Origin: CAVURW01 sp963743595
Lineage (GTDB): Bacteria > Verrucomicrobiota > Verrucomicrobiia > Methylacidiphilales > UBA1321
Length of the DNA: 64,000 bases
Direction: 5' to 3'
Assembly (NCBI GenBank): GCA_963743595.1
Contig: CAVURW010000057.1
Location: 12,332-76,331 of the forward strand
Below the pieces are notes generated by a model that did no database searches, was not told the DNA's origin, and saw nothing but the letters and a program-made list of their open reading frames with translations. Position numbers and translations under genes: made by a program. This document shows, piece by piece, positions 25,877 through 34,944 of this stretch. Positions within the stretch are counted from its first letter, which is position 1, and each line of letters begins with the position of its first letter.

Positions 25877-26155
25877 TTAGTCCTTGAGTACAGTTACGAG
25901 TTCCCAGCGTTTGAGCTTGCTCATCGGGCGAGTCTCCCGAATGACCACACGGTCCCCGACCTTCGCGGTGTTCGTCTCATCATGCACATAAAAGCGCTTG
26001 TGAATTCGAACGATCTTCTTGAAATCGGGGTGAGGCACGCGACGTTCCACGCGAACAACGATAGTCTTTTGCATTTTGGCAGAGACGACCTCGCCAGTCC
26101 GCTCTTTACGGACCGGGGCCTGCTCCACCACGGTTGTTGTCAATACTTGTGTCAT
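25877..26155 (-). CDS. rpsQ: 30S ribosomal protein S17
   Basis: S17 of 92 residues with RTGEVVSAKMQKTIVVRVER, HPDFKKIVRIHKRFYVHDE and GDRVVIRETRPMSKLKRWEL. About 15 residues precede the usual start of the domain. It lies between rpmC and rplN. Confidence 0.97.
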   Translation of the reverse strand: MTQVLTTTVVEQAPVRKERTGEVVSAKMQKTIVVRVERRVPHPDFKKIVRIHKRFYVHDETNTAKVGDRVVIRETRPMSKLKRWELVTVLKD

Positions 26156-26168
26156 GTCAGTTACTCAA

Positions 26169-26384
26169 TTAGGCTGCTTTTTTCTGGATCTTCAGATTCA
26201 AGCGGCGCTCGCTCAGAACTGTTTCAATTTTCGCTACAACTTTACGCAACTCATTCAAGCGGCTGGGCTTCTCCAGTGCGCCCGTGCTTTGTTGCAAGCG
26301 GAGGTTGAAGTACTCCTTGCGGGCTTCATCCTTTCTTATTACCAATTCCGAGTCGGTCAGATTACGAACTTCATCAATTTTCAT
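26169..26384 (-). CDS. rpmC: 50S ribosomal protein L29
   Basis: L29 of 71 residues: KIDEVRNLTDSELVIRKDEA, KEYFNLRLQQSTGALEKPSR and KVVAKIETVLSERRL. It lies at the exit of the peptide tunnel. Start is 12 bases after the rplP stop. Confidence 0.97.
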   Translation of the reverse strand: MKIDEVRNLTDSELVIRKDEARKEYFNLRLQQSTGALEKPSRLNELRKVVAKIETVLSERRLNLKIQKKAA

Positions 26385-26396
26385 AAAGCAAAATAA

Positions 26397-26816
26397 TTAA
26401 AATCTTCCTACCCGTGTGATGAACCGTGTCCGAATCGGAAGCTTGGTAGCTGCCAACCGCAAGGACTCACGAGCTACCGATTCCGGCAGACCGTCCAGTT
26501 CAAACAAAATATTGCCCGGCTTAACGACAGATACCCAATATTCCGGCGCGCCTTTACCTTTACCCATTCGGGTTTCCGGCGGACGAGCAGTAACCGATTT
26601 GTCCGGGAAAATCCGGATCCAAACCTTGCCCTTACGTTTCATGTTACGTGTGAGCGTCACACGAGCGGCTTCAATCTGAACATTCGTGATCCACGCGCGA
26701 TCGAGCGCCTGCAAGGCAAATGACCCGAAATCGATCGAGATATTGCGCGTAGCAAAGCCTTTTCGGCTGCCCCGCTGCGATTTACGGTACTTAACCCGTT
26801 TTGGTAATAGTGGCAT
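26397..26816 (-). CDS. rplP: 50S ribosomal protein L16
   Basis: L16 of 139 residues: MPLLPKRVKYRKSQRGSR, RKGKVWIRIFPDKSVTARPP, ETRMGKGKGAPEYWVSVVKP and the C-terminal KLPIRTRFITR. It helps position A-site tRNA. Normal place after rpsC. Confidence 0.98.
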   Translation of the reverse strand: MPLLPKRVKYRKSQRGSRKGFATRNISIDFGSFALQALDRAWITNVQIEAARVTLTRNMKRKGKVWIRIFPDKSVTARPPETRMGKGKGAPEYWVSVVKPGNILFELDGLPESVARESLRLAATKLPIRTRFITRVGRF

Positions 26817-26831
26817 ATTTCAGTCCTTATC

Positions 26832-27482
26832 TTAGTTGGTGGCTGGAGCAACAACCTCTTCTTTGCGACAGATCCAGCACTTGATGCCGATCTTGCCCGC
26901 AACCGTCATTGCTTCGGCAAAGCCGTAATCGATGTTTGCACGCAACGTCTGCAACGGTGCTTTGCCTTCACGGTATTGTTCCACACGTGCAATTTCAGCA
27001 CCGCCCAAGCGGCCCGAAGCACGTACGCGAATTCCTTCTGCGCCCTGCATATCCATGGTCGATTGAATCGCTTTTTTGATGGCGCGACGTGCTGTCACGC
27101 GACGTTCAATCTGAAGCGCGATATTCTCGGCAACCAACTGCGCATCCAGCTCAGGGTTCTTGATTTCCTTCACGTCCACCAACACATCTTGTTTGCGGTT
27201 GATGAGTGCTTTGATTTCGTCCTTGAGCTTGTCCAGTTCAGTCGCTTTGCGTCCGATCACAACGCCAGGGCGCGCGGTGTGGATGTTCACACGGATCCGG
27301 TCTGCCCGTTCAATCGTGATCTTGGAAATGCTCGCGCCTTCCAGGCGTCTCTTTAAAAATTGGCGGATCCGGTAATCTTCTTCCAGGAACGTCGCGAAAT
27401 CGCGCTTGTTCGCATACCACATCGAGCGCCAGTCGCGCCGGACACCTACTCGAAAACCGATTGGATTAACTTTTTGTCCCAT
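26832..27482 (-). CDS. rpsC: 30S ribosomal protein S3
   Basis: S3 of 216 residues: MGQKVNPIGFRVGVRRDW, the KH domain with ARPGVVIGRKATELDKLK, AQLVAENIALQIERRVTARR, and the C-terminal GVRASGRLGGAEIARVEQYR plus EGKAPLQTLRANIDYGFAEA. It forms part of the mRNA entry channel. Confidence 0.98.
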   Translation of the reverse strand: MGQKVNPIGFRVGVRRDWRSMWYANKRDFATFLEEDYRIRQFLKRRLEGASISKITIERADRIRVNIHTARPGVVIGRKATELDKLKDEIKALINRKQDVLVDVKEIKNPELDAQLVAENIALQIERRVTARRAIKKAIQSTMDMQGAEGIRVRASGRLGGAEIARVEQYREGKAPLQTLRANIDYGFAEAMTVAGKIGIKCWICRKEEVVAPATN

Positions 27483-27495
27483 ATTCTTGTATCGT

Positions 27496-28017
27496 TTACT
27501 TCTCGCTCGTTTCGCTGGTCGTTTCCGGTGCCGCGGCTGTCGGCTCTTCCTTCACAGGGACAGACTCAACCTTGGCAGTTACTTCTTTAGAAGTCGTGAC
27601 TTCCTGCGTCTTGGACTTCGGGCGATTCTCGGAATGTCTCGGTTGCTTGCCCTTGCCTTTAACCGTCTTCTCTTCCTGGACCGGCGCGACGTCTGTTAAA
27701 ATGATTTGGATGTGAGCCGTACGCTTGCGAACCATCGACCCACTACCGCGTGCGCGTGCATGCATCCGTTTGAAGGTGGGGCCTTCGCCAGCGATCGCCC
27801 GGTGCACCGTCAAATTCGCGGCGCGCAGGTCGTTGTTGTTCTCAGCATTCGCGATTGCGGAGGCGAGTGTCTTCCCGACAAGCTTCGCAGCCTTCTTCGG
27901 AATGAGTCGGACCACGTTCAGCGCGTGAATCGCGGGCATTCCTTGAATTTCACGCGCAACCTCCCGCACCTTGAAGGCGGATATCCTGGCGTACTTTGTT
28001 TCGGCTCTTACTTCCAT
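27496..28017 (-). CDS. rplV: 50S ribosomal protein L22 with acidic C-terminal tail
   Basis: The core (about residues 1-115) shows KYARISAFKVREVAREIQG, LRAANLTVHRAIAGEGPTFK and KRMHARARGSGSMVRKRTAH. A tail of about 55 residues follows, first Lys-rich then Glu/Thr/Ser-rich. L22 lines the exit tunnel. It normally follows rpsS, but here a membrane-protein gene lies between them. Confidence 0.97.
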   Translation of the reverse strand: MEVRAETKYARISAFKVREVAREIQGMPAIHALNVVRLIPKKAAKLVGKTLASAIANAENNNDLRAANLTVHRAIAGEGPTFKRMHARARGSGSMVRKRTAHIQIILTDVAPVQEEKTVKGKGKQPRHSENRPKSKTQEVTTSKEVTAKVESVPVKEEPTAAAPETTSETSEK

Positions 28018-28085
28018 AATGTTATTTCTCTAATTACCTGCAATTTTCCCAAAATCTGTTCTGACTTACTTTTCTTATTGAATGC

Positions 28086-29093
28086 TTATCGTGCGTCCAC
28101 TGCCACTCGGTCGCCTGCCTGCAAAACCGTGTTTTTCTGAAGGTTTTGCACCAACGCCTCACAAACGAGTGACCGTACCATGATGACCTTGACCACACCC
28201 ACCGGCACATCGTGTTGCGACACAATGAACGGCATCCCTTCCACCACTCCCTGCGCTTTTCCCACGTTGAGAATCACAGCTCGGAGTTCCGGTTTCACAT
28301 CGACGATCTGCGCTTGATCGAGCGAGGCGGCGATTGGCACCGCCGAAATCACCTTGCCCGCTAACACTTCGTCGGCCGCCCGGCAGCTCGCTTCATATTC
28401 TCCGCGTAATGCCGGATCGAAATGAGGCGCTGTCGCGATCAACTCTTTTGAGTAGCTTTTTATGCGATCCAAGAGTTTCAAGCATTGCCGTCTTTGCATC
28501 TCGCTTTGGTAATCTTCCTTCACCGCTTGAACGAGTCGATCTTCGAGATCTTGCAGGTCGCCTGTTAACGCGTCTTGCCCGAGCGCTTCGTTGCTCAAGT
28601 GAAGGTCTTCCCAACGTTGATGAAAGAACTGCGATTCCGTATTGGCTATCGCGATTTGGCCGGTCTGTTCCTGAATCCGCGCTTGCTGGTCGTGGATCTT
28701 TTGGATCAATTGCTCACGAGTCGCCGTTTCGTAATTGAACGTATCGGGACCCAGTAGCGGATCGCTGCTGGGCTCTTCAGGGACCTGAGTTGGACTGACG
28801 AGTGCTGGTTTTTTCGTATCGATCCCTGGAAACGGAACCAACTGCATCGTTTCTCCAGGGAGGTGGTGATTGATCGGGACGATGTCCTCGCCTGTCGGTT
28901 CATTCCAATGGTTGGTTAACAACACAGTAGCATGAGAGCCCGGAGTCAAGGGGTCTGTCTGATCAGCATTCAAAGAGCGACCCGGAATCGTCGATGCAAT
29001 TCCGGTGGTCTGACCCATAAGGTCAAGACCGTCTATTCGGAAGGCGAACCATCCGAATATAAGAAAAAGTAAGATGTATTGTTGCTTGGTCGT
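28086..29093 (-). CDS. Membrane-anchored coiled-coil protein within the S10 operon (non-canonical start)
   Basis: From the first ATG (29018) the frame gives 310 residues: a Pro/Thr-rich segment, a coiled-coil region (about residues 95-200) and a C-terminal domain with NVGKAQGVVEGMPFIVSQHD and VGVVKVI. That domain resembles the small beta-barrel modules of MreC- or FlgT-like proteins. Upstream, the same frame continues without ATG, GTG or TTG but encodes KQQYILLFLIFGWFAFR, a clear membrane helix. A GGAG lies 6 bases before an ACG at 29091-29093, the best candidate start, giving 335 residues with an N-terminal anchor. A TGA in rpsS sequence limits the frame further up. It may link ribosome synthesis to the envelope, but function is unknown. 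Confidence 0.75.
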   Translation of the reverse strand, partial: TTKQQYILLFLIFGWFAFRIDGLDLMGQTTGIASTIPGRSLNADQTDPLTPGSHATVLLTNHWNEPTGEDIVPINHHLPGETMQLVPFPGIDTKKPALVSPTQVPEEPSSDPLLGPDTFNYETATREQLIQKIHDQQARIQEQTGQIAIANTESQFFHQRWEDLHLSNEALGQDALTGDLQDLEDRLVQAVKEDYQSEMQRRQCLKLLDRIKSYSKELIATAPHFDPALRGEYEASCRAADEVLAGKVISAVPIAASLDQAQIVDVKPELRAVILNVGKAQGVVEGMPFIVSQHDVPVGVVKVIMVRSLVCEALVQNLQKNTVLQAGDRVAVDAR

Positions 29094-29104
29094 CGTTAGC
29101 TCCG

Positions 29105-29383
29105 TTATTTGGTGACCTTTTCCGTATGCGCACCATGTTTCTTGAAGATGCGTGTGGGAGAAAATTCACCAAGCTTGTGGCCTACCATGTTTTCCGTCAC
29201 AAAAACGGAGTTGAAAATCTTGCCGTTGTGGACCAGGAACGTGTGCCCCACAAAATCGGGTGTGATCAGCGAGCGGCGCGACCAAGTCTTGATCGGCTTT
29301 TTCGTGTTGGCGTTGCGCATCCGGTCGATTTTCACCATGAGGTGATCATCTACAAACGGACCTTTCTTTAAACTACGTGCCAT
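29105..29383 (-). CDS. rpsS: 30S ribosomal protein S19
   Basis: S19 of 92 residues: MARSLKKGPFVDDHLMVKI, KTWSRRSLITPDFVGHTFLV and NMVGHKLGEFSPTRIFKKH. Full family length. It follows rplB as usual; the membrane-protein gene begins about 12 bases after its stop. Confidence 0.98.
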   Translation of the reverse strand: MARSLKKGPFVDDHLMVKIDRMRNANTKKPIKTWSRRSLITPDFVGHTFLVHNGKIFNSVFVTENMVGHKLGEFSPTRIFKKHGAHTEKVTK

Positions 29384-29401
29384 AGATTTTGATTCTGTTC
29401 T

Positions 29402-30238
29402 TTATTTCTTGCGTCGTTCCACAATGAACTTGTTTGAAGGCTTGTACTTCGGACGAGTCTTGAGACCCTTCGCAGGTTGACCCCAAGGCGAGACCGGATG
29501 TTGACGTCCGCCGCCACCCTTACTCTTACCTTGACCGCCACCCATCGGGTGATCGACTGGGTTCATCACCATACCGCGAACGTGCGGTCGGCGACCGAGC
29601 CAGCGTGAACGACCCGCTTTACCGAGCGACATGTTTTCATGTTCCGTATTGCCGACCTGGCCGATTGTGGCGTAGCACTTGGCGAAAATCTTCCGAATTT
29701 CACCCGAGGGCAACCGCACTTGAGCATAACCCTCGTCCACCGACATGATTGTCGCACTTGAACCGGCTGTACGACCGATCTGCGCTCCGCGACCGGGCAT
29801 CATTTCGATGTTATGAATCGCCACACCCAATGGGATGCGATCCATCGGTAGCGCGTTGCCGATCTTCGGTTCCGCTTCCGGACCGCTGGAGACTTTATCG
29901 CCGACCTTCAGACCGACCGGCGCGATGATGTACCGGAGTTCTTTGTCCGAGTACTTGATCAATGCCAAACGGGCCGTGCGCATCGGATCGTATTCCACCG
30001 ATTCGACTGTTCCGACGATGCCAATCTTGTTCCGTTTAAAATCGACGAAACGGTAGCGTTGCTTGTGACCGCCACCGATGTGACGCGAGGTCACCCGACC
30101 GTTATTATTACGGCCACCCGATTTCTTAGCGTGTTCTGTCAGCCCTTTAGCGGGCGTGCTCCGCGTGAGTTCTTCGAATCCGTTCAGTTCCGTGAACCGA
30201 AGCGAAGGCGTCAATGGGCGAAAAGTTTTTAGTGCCAT
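29402..30238 (-). CDS. rplB: 50S ribosomal protein L2
   Basis: L2 of 278 residues: KSGGRNNNGRVTSRHIGGGH, KQRYRFVDFKRNK, MMPGRGAQIGRTAGSSA and the conserved NPVDHPMGGGQGKSKGGGG block near the peptidyl transferase centre. Length is typical. Confidence 0.98.
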   Translation of the reverse strand: MALKTFRPLTPSLRFTELNGFEELTRSTPAKGLTEHAKKSGGRNNNGRVTSRHIGGGHKQRYRFVDFKRNKIGIVGTVESVEYDPMRTARLALIKYSDKELRYIIAPVGLKVGDKVSSGPEAEPKIGNALPMDRIPLGVAIHNIEMMPGRGAQIGRTAGSSATIMSVDEGYAQVRLPSGEIRKIFAKCYATIGQVGNTEHENMSLGKAGRSRWLGRRPHVRGMVMNPVDHPMGGGQGKSKGGGGRQHPVSPWGQPAKGLKTRPKYKPSNKFIVERRKK

Positions 30239-30263
30239 ACTCGTATCTCAAGAATCGTTAGCG

Positions 30264-30551
30264 TTATGCCAACTCGATTTTCTCTCCCTCTTTCAATGTC
30301 ACAATGGCCTTCTTCCAATCTGGCCGTTGTCCCATGTCACGACCGCCAAAACGGCGCTTCGTGCGTCCGGCCACTTGCATCGTATTGACGCGAACCGCTG
30401 TCTTTTGGAACAGGGTCTTCACCGCGTACTTAATCTCTTGCTTGGTGGCGCTCGGAATTACCTTCAAAACGTATTGATTGTTCTTCTCAGCTAAGGCTGA
30501 GCCCTTTTCAGTGACTCGCACCGATTTGATAATTAGAAGTGGATCGCGCAT
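30264..30551 (-). CDS. rplW: 50S ribosomal protein L23
   Basis: L23 of 95 residues with SVRVTEKGSALAEKNNQYVL, IKYAVKTLFQKTAVRVNTMQ and GRTKRRFGGRDMGQRPDWKK. It docks trigger factor and SRP at the tunnel exit. Twelve bases from rplD. Confidence 0.97.
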   Translation of the reverse strand: MRDPLLIIKSVRVTEKGSALAEKNNQYVLKVIPSATKQEIKYAVKTLFQKTAVRVNTMQVAGRTKRRFGGRDMGQRPDWKKAIVTLKEGEKIELA

Positions 30552-30563
30552 GTTCGTTTCTCG

Positions 30564-31184
30564 TTATTTCTGCAACCGCTCCGAGATCTTGGCCAACGCG
30601 CCGTCCGTAACCAGGACGCGATCGTAGTTCAAGAGCTGTTCTGCGTTCACCAGTTCACCTGTCGTCGTTTCGAAGCGAGGATGATTCCGCGCCGAAAGGA
30701 TCAGAATCTCATCGAGCTTTTCCGTGATGATCAACACGCTGGTGCGTGGGTTGAGCAGGCTGGGCTTGATCTTTTCGATCAGAGCTTTCGTACTCGGCTT
30801 ATCGAGCTGAATCGGATCAATCAAGAGCACATCGCCTTGATTAACGCGGGCGCTGATCGCCTTCTTCAACGCCAATTGCTTGACGCTGCGATTCGTCTTC
30901 TTCGAGTAATCGCGGGGATGCGGACCGAAGGCCACGCCGCCACCTGACCAGACAGGCGAGCGCTTGTAACCGGCGCGGGCGTTACCCGTGCCTTTTTGGC
31001 GCCACGGTTTCTTGCCTGAACCCGCCACAGTTGCCTTCGTTTTGGTCGAATGCGTACCCGCACGGCGATTGGCTTGATAAGCAACGATTGTCTCGTGCAG
31101 CGCTTGGGTTCCGATCCCGTTCGAGATCAGTTCCACTTTCAATTTGGCCGTTGCATCGGCCGGACTCAATGTTGTGAAGCTCAT
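30564..31184 (-). CDS. rplD: 50S ribosomal protein L4
   Basis: L4 of 206 residues: YQANRRAGTHSTKTKATVAG, GKKPWRQKGTGNARAGYKRS and WSGGGVAFGPHPRDYSKK, the tunnel-lining loop. In E. coli L4 also controls the S10 operon by attenuation; no such leader is evident here. Confidence 0.98.
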   Translation of the reverse strand: MSFTTLSPADATAKLKVELISNGIGTQALHETIVAYQANRRAGTHSTKTKATVAGSGKKPWRQKGTGNARAGYKRSPVWSGGGVAFGPHPRDYSKKTNRSVKQLALKKAISARVNQGDVLLIDPIQLDKPSTKALIEKIKPSLLNPRTSVLIITEKLDEILILSARNHPRFETTTGELVNAEQLLNYDRVLVTDGALAKISERLQK

Positions 31185-31192
31185 GTTTCCTC

Positions 31193-31897
31193 TTACTTCT
31201 TTCCGCCAGCCTTGGAGGCTTTCATCGGATTCAACGGCTTGCCGGACGCAGGTGCGACTTTCGGCTTCGGTTGACCCTTAATGGCCGTGCGAACCACGAC
31301 GTAGCTGCCCGCTGCACCAGGAACGGCACCGTTCACCAGAAGAACGTGGTCCGATTCCCGAACTTGAATCACGCGCAGGTTTTGCACGGTGACTTGTTCG
31401 TCACCCATGTGCCCCGCCATACCGTGGTTTTTGTAAATGCGACCCGGAGTGGAGCGTTCGCCGATGGCACCGTTACGACGGTGTGTTTTGGAACCGTGCG
31501 CCGCGCCCTGACCCGAGAAATTATGCTTCTTCATCGGTCCCTGGAAACCTTTGCCCTTGGAGACTCCGATGATATCGACCAATTGCCCAACTTTGAACCG
31601 GTTGACCGTCAGCTCATCGCCAACCTTCACCTGCTCGCCGTTCAAGCGAAACTCTTGCACGAACCGCTTCGGAGTCACGCCCGCCTTCTTGAAATGGCCC
31701 AGCTCGGGCTTGCGCACGCGATGCTCTTTTTGATCGCCCACGCCAACTTGAGCAGCATTGTAGCCGTCATTCTCCGTGTTTTTGAGCTGAATCACCGCGT
31801 TCGGCTCAGCCAAAATCACTGTCACGGGCGTGATCGTCCCCGTCTCGTCATAGACGCGGGTCATGCCGACCTTCTTACCTAAAATTCCGATGCTCAT
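31193..31897 (-). CDS. rplC: 50S ribosomal protein L3
   Basis: L3 of 234 residues: GILGKKVGMTRVYDETGTI, GVSKGKGFQGPMKKHNFSGQ, AAHGSKTHRRNGAIGERSTP and KNHGMAGHMGDEQVTVQNL. A Lys/Ala/Pro-rich C-terminal tail of about 25 residues is extra. It starts the L3-L4-L23-L2 block. Confidence 0.98.
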   Translation of the reverse strand: MSIGILGKKVGMTRVYDETGTITPVTVILAEPNAVIQLKNTENDGYNAAQVGVGDQKEHRVRKPELGHFKKAGVTPKRFVQEFRLNGEQVKVGDELTVNRFKVGQLVDIIGVSKGKGFQGPMKKHNFSGQGAAHGSKTHRRNGAIGERSTPGRIYKNHGMAGHMGDEQVTVQNLRVIQVRESDHVLLVNGAVPGAAGSYVVVRTAIKGQPKPKVAPASGKPLNPMKASKAGGKK

Positions 31898-31939
31898 GTA
31901 AACAGAAATCGTTTAATTGTTGTTAAAATTCAGTTCCGA

Positions 31940-32254
31940 CTAGACTTCGATCTTGATGTCAACGCCAGCAGGCAGGTTGAGCTTTTTCAGCTCGTCCACC
32001 GTCTTAGCGGCAGGGTCAATAATATCGAGCAACCGCTTGTGCGTGCGCATTTCAAATTGGTCCATGCTCTTCTTGTCAACGTGCGGGGAACGATTGACCG
32101 TAAACCGCTCAATCTTGGTGGGAAGCGGGATGGGACCTGCAACAGCCGAGCCTGTACGGCTTGCCGTTTCTGCGATGTCCTTTGCCGCGCGGTCCAGCAA
32201 GCGATAATCAAATCCCTTGAGGCGAATGCGAATGCGAATGCGTTGATTTGCCAT
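31940..32254 (-). CDS. rpsJ: 30S ribosomal protein S10
   Basis: Starting at the ATG at 32252-32254 gives MANQRIRIRIRLKGFDYRLL and a 104-residue S10, with PLPTKIERFTVNRSPHVDKK and EMRTHKRLLDIIDP. A longer frame upstream overlaps fusA and is not used. S10 also takes part in antitermination as NusE. It follows fusA by only 4 bases; a tuf gene often found between them is absent. Confidence 0.98.
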   Translation of the reverse strand: MANQRIRIRIRLKGFDYRLLDRAAKDIAETASRTGSAVAGPIPLPTKIERFTVNRSPHVDKKSMDQFEMRTHKRLLDIIDPAAKTVDELKKLNLPAGVDIKIEV

Positions 32255-32258
32255 AAAA

Positions 32259-34409
32259 TTACTTACCCTTCTTCTGTTCTGTGATCTGCGCCACGATCTG
32301 TGCAGGGACCTGCTCAAAGTGCGAGGGCTCCATTGTGTACGCCGCACGACCCTTAGACATCGAGCGAATGTTGTTCACGTAACCAAACATTTCCGAGAGA
32401 GGCACTTCCGAGAGCAAGTTCGACTGCTTGTTCTTGCTTTCCGTGCTCATGATCTTTCCGCGACGGCGACTTAAGTCACCCAAGATATCGCCCTGATATT
32501 CATCGGGGGTCGAAACCTCCACCTTCATGATCGGCTCGAGCAAAATCGGTGCGCCCTTCTTCATGGCGTCTTGTACGGCGAAAATCGCAGCGAGCTTAAA
32601 CGCCAATTCGTTGGAATCGACTTCATGATAAGAGCCATAAACAATATCGATAGCGACATCGACGACAGGCGATCCATTGACCACGCCGTTAAGAAGCGCT
32701 TCTTCGATACCCTTCTTACAAGCCGGAATATATTCCTTCGGGATCGTACCGCCGACAACCTTGCTCTCGACTTCGATTCCTTTTCCGCGTTCCAGAGGAC
32801 GCATCTCGACAACTACGTGACCGTATTGACCGCGACCACCTGACTGCTTAACGAGCTTGCCTTCGCCACCTGAGTTCTTGGTCGTCGTCTCGCGATACGC
32901 AATCTGAGGCGCACCTGCGTTGGTCTCGACATTGAACTCGCGCTTCATACGATCGCGAATGATGTCGAGGTGAAGCTCGCCCATACCGGCGATGATCGTT
33001 TGACCTGTCTCTTCGTTCGTCTTAACCGTAAGCGTCGGATCTTCTTCGACCAAGCGACCCAGCGATTCACCCATCTTTTCCCGGTCGGCCTTCGTCTTCG
33101 GCTCAATGGCCATCGAGATAACCGGCTCAGGGAAGGAAGGTGGTTCGAGCTGGATATCGAAATCTTCCATGCAAAGTGTGTCACCCGTCTTTACATCTTT
33201 GATACCGACGATTGCCGCGATATCACCTGAGTAAACGACATCCAATTCGTCGCGTTTATCGGCCTGGATCTGAACCAAACGACTGATGCGTTCGCGCTTA
33301 TTTGTACGCGGATTGTAAACGGTCGTGCCCTTTGACAACGATCCAGAGTACACGCGGAAGAAGACCAGTTTACCGACGAACGGATCAGTCCAAAGCTTGA
33401 ACGCCAGGGCGCAGAAGTTAGCGGAGTCATCGGGGCTCGCAGGAACCTTTTCTTCAATGTTATGCGGGTTAATACCCATTGCCGGAGGAATGTCGAGCGG
33501 GCCAGGCAGATAATCGATAACGGCATCAATGAGGAACTGAACGCCCTTGTTCTTAAATGCAGAACCGCCAACGACGGGAACGAACTTATTCGCAACCGTC
33601 AGACGACGAATCGCCTGCTTCAATTGCAGCGGAGTCGGCTTCTTTTCTTCCAGGAACATTTCAGCAAGAATTTCATCTTTGTCCGCGACTGCTTCGATCA
33701 ACTCTTGCAACGCCTTCTCAGCGGCAGCCTTTTTATCCTCAGGAATATCGACGAGTTCGTAAGTCGAACCGATTTTGTCATTGTCGGAGTACAACACCGC
33801 GCGTTGATTCACGATATCGATCTGGCCCTTGAGCTGATCTTCGGAACCCCACGGCATGAGAACGGGCCACGCGTTTGCGCCCAGTTTATCGCGCATCTCT
33901 TTAATCGCGTTATCGTAATTGGCACCGACCCGGTCCATTTTATTAACGAACGCAATACGCGGAACGCCGTACTTATTGGCCTGACGCCAAACGGTTTCCG
34001 ATTGCGGTTGAACACCGGCGACACCACAAAACACAGCAATCGCTCCGTCCAAAACGCGGAGAGAACGTTCCACTTCGGCCGTGAAATCGACGTGGCCGGG
34101 AGTGTCGATAATGTTAACGCGGAACTTCTGGCCTTCGTAAATCTTGAGAATGCCTTCTTCTTTGCGGGAGGGCCAGAAACAGGTCGTCGCTGCGGAAGTG
34201 ATCGTGATTCCACGCTCGCGCTCTTGCTCCATCCAGTCAGTGGTCGCCGTTCCCTCATGCACTTCACCGATTTTGTGAATGGCACCAGTGTAGAACAGAA
34301 TACGCTCTGTCAGCGTTGTCTTGCCCGCATCAATGTGTGCGCAGATCCCGATATTGCGCGTCCGTTCCATCGGATACGGGCGCTTGGGAGAGTTGACGTT
34401 GGTCGACAT
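32259..34409 (-). CDS. fusA: Translation elongation factor G
   Basis: EF-G drives ribosomal translocation. The chosen ATG at 34407-34409 gives 716 residues. The GTPase domain shows AHIDAGKTTLTERILFYTG (G1), ERERGITITSAAT (G2), DTPGHVDFTAEVERSLR (G3) and NKMDRVGANYD (G4). Domains II-V follow, including GMGELHLDIIRDRMKREFNV and the C-terminal LSEMFGYVNNIRSMSKGRA. It sits between rpsG and rpsJ. Confidence 0.98.
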   Translation of the reverse strand: MSTNVNSPKRPYPMERTRNIGICAHIDAGKTTLTERILFYTGAIHKIGEVHEGTATTDWMEQERERGITITSAATTCFWPSRKEEGILKIYEGQKFRVNIIDTPGHVDFTAEVERSLRVLDGAIAVFCGVAGVQPQSETVWRQANKYGVPRIAFVNKMDRVGANYDNAIKEMRDKLGANAWPVLMPWGSEDQLKGQIDIVNQRAVLYSDNDKIGSTYELVDIPEDKKAAAEKALQELIEAVADKDEILAEMFLEEKKPTPLQLKQAIRRLTVANKFVPVVGGSAFKNKGVQFLIDAVIDYLPGPLDIPPAMGINPHNIEEKVPASPDDSANFCALAFKLWTDPFVGKLVFFRVYSGSLSKGTTVYNPRTNKRERISRLVQIQADKRDELDVVYSGDIAAIVGIKDVKTGDTLCMEDFDIQLEPPSFPEPVISMAIEPKTKADREKMGESLGRLVEEDPTLTVKTNEETGQTIIAGMGELHLDIIRDRMKREFNVETNAGAPQIAYRETTTKNSGGEGKLVKQSGGRGQYGHVVVEMRPLERGKGIEVESKVVGGTIPKEYIPACKKGIEEALLNGVVNGSPVVDVAIDIVYGSYHEVDSNELAFKLAAIFAVQDAMKKGAPILLEPIMKVEVSTPDEYQGDILGDLSRRRGKIMSTESKNKQSNLLSEVPLSEMFGYVNNIRSMSKGRAAYTMEPSHFEQVPAQIVAQITEQKKGK

Positions 34410-34446
34410 AGAAGTTGTTTCGTTTTGAGATTGAAAAATTGATTGA

Positions 34447-34920
34447 TTAGAAGCGGAAATGGGCGAACGCACGATTGGCTTGAGCCATCTTATGCACGTC
34501 GTCCCGTTTCTTTACCGAGTTGCCCTGACCATTCGAAGCGTCCTTGATTTCAAGAGCGAGCGCTTTCTGGATCGGCATCCCCTTCTTCTTCGCAGCATTT
34601 GTGACGAGCCAGCGCATCGCCAGCGCCAATTGACGTTCCGGCGGAACTTCCATCGGAACTTGATATGTTGCACCACCCACGCGGCGGGATTTGACTTCCA
34701 AACGAGGCTTCACGTTTTCGAGCGCCTTATTCAGAATATCCAGCGGATCGCCGTCTTTATTCTGTTCATTCACGGTCTCGATTGCACCGTAAACAATGCG
34801 CTGAGCCGTGGACTTTTTACCGCGCTCCATCACCTGCGAGATCAAACGACCTACTACAGGGGATTCATAACGGCTATCTGGCTTGATTTGGCGGAGTTCC
34901 GCGCGACGACGTCTGGCCAT
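34447..34920 (-). CDS. rpsG: 30S ribosomal protein S7
   Basis: S7 of 157 residues with MARRRRAELRQIKPDSRYES, VGRLISQVMERGKKSTAQRI, PRLEVKSRRVGGATYQVPME and VKKRDDVHKMAQANRAFAHF. It nucleates the 30S head. Twenty-four bases from rpsL. Confidence 0.98.
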   Translation of the reverse strand: MARRRRAELRQIKPDSRYESPVVGRLISQVMERGKKSTAQRIVYGAIETVNEQNKDGDPLDILNKALENVKPRLEVKSRRVGGATYQVPMEVPPERQLALAMRWLVTNAAKKKGMPIQKALALEIKDASNGQGNSVKKRDDVHKMAQANRAFAHFRF

Positions 34921-34944
34921 AGTTCTTAGTTTTGTGTGTTAAAA

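Noticed and set aside
33462..34442. 326-codon plus-strand frame
   Set aside because: Antisense to fusA, whose every GTPase motif is present on the other strand; composition is not protein-like.
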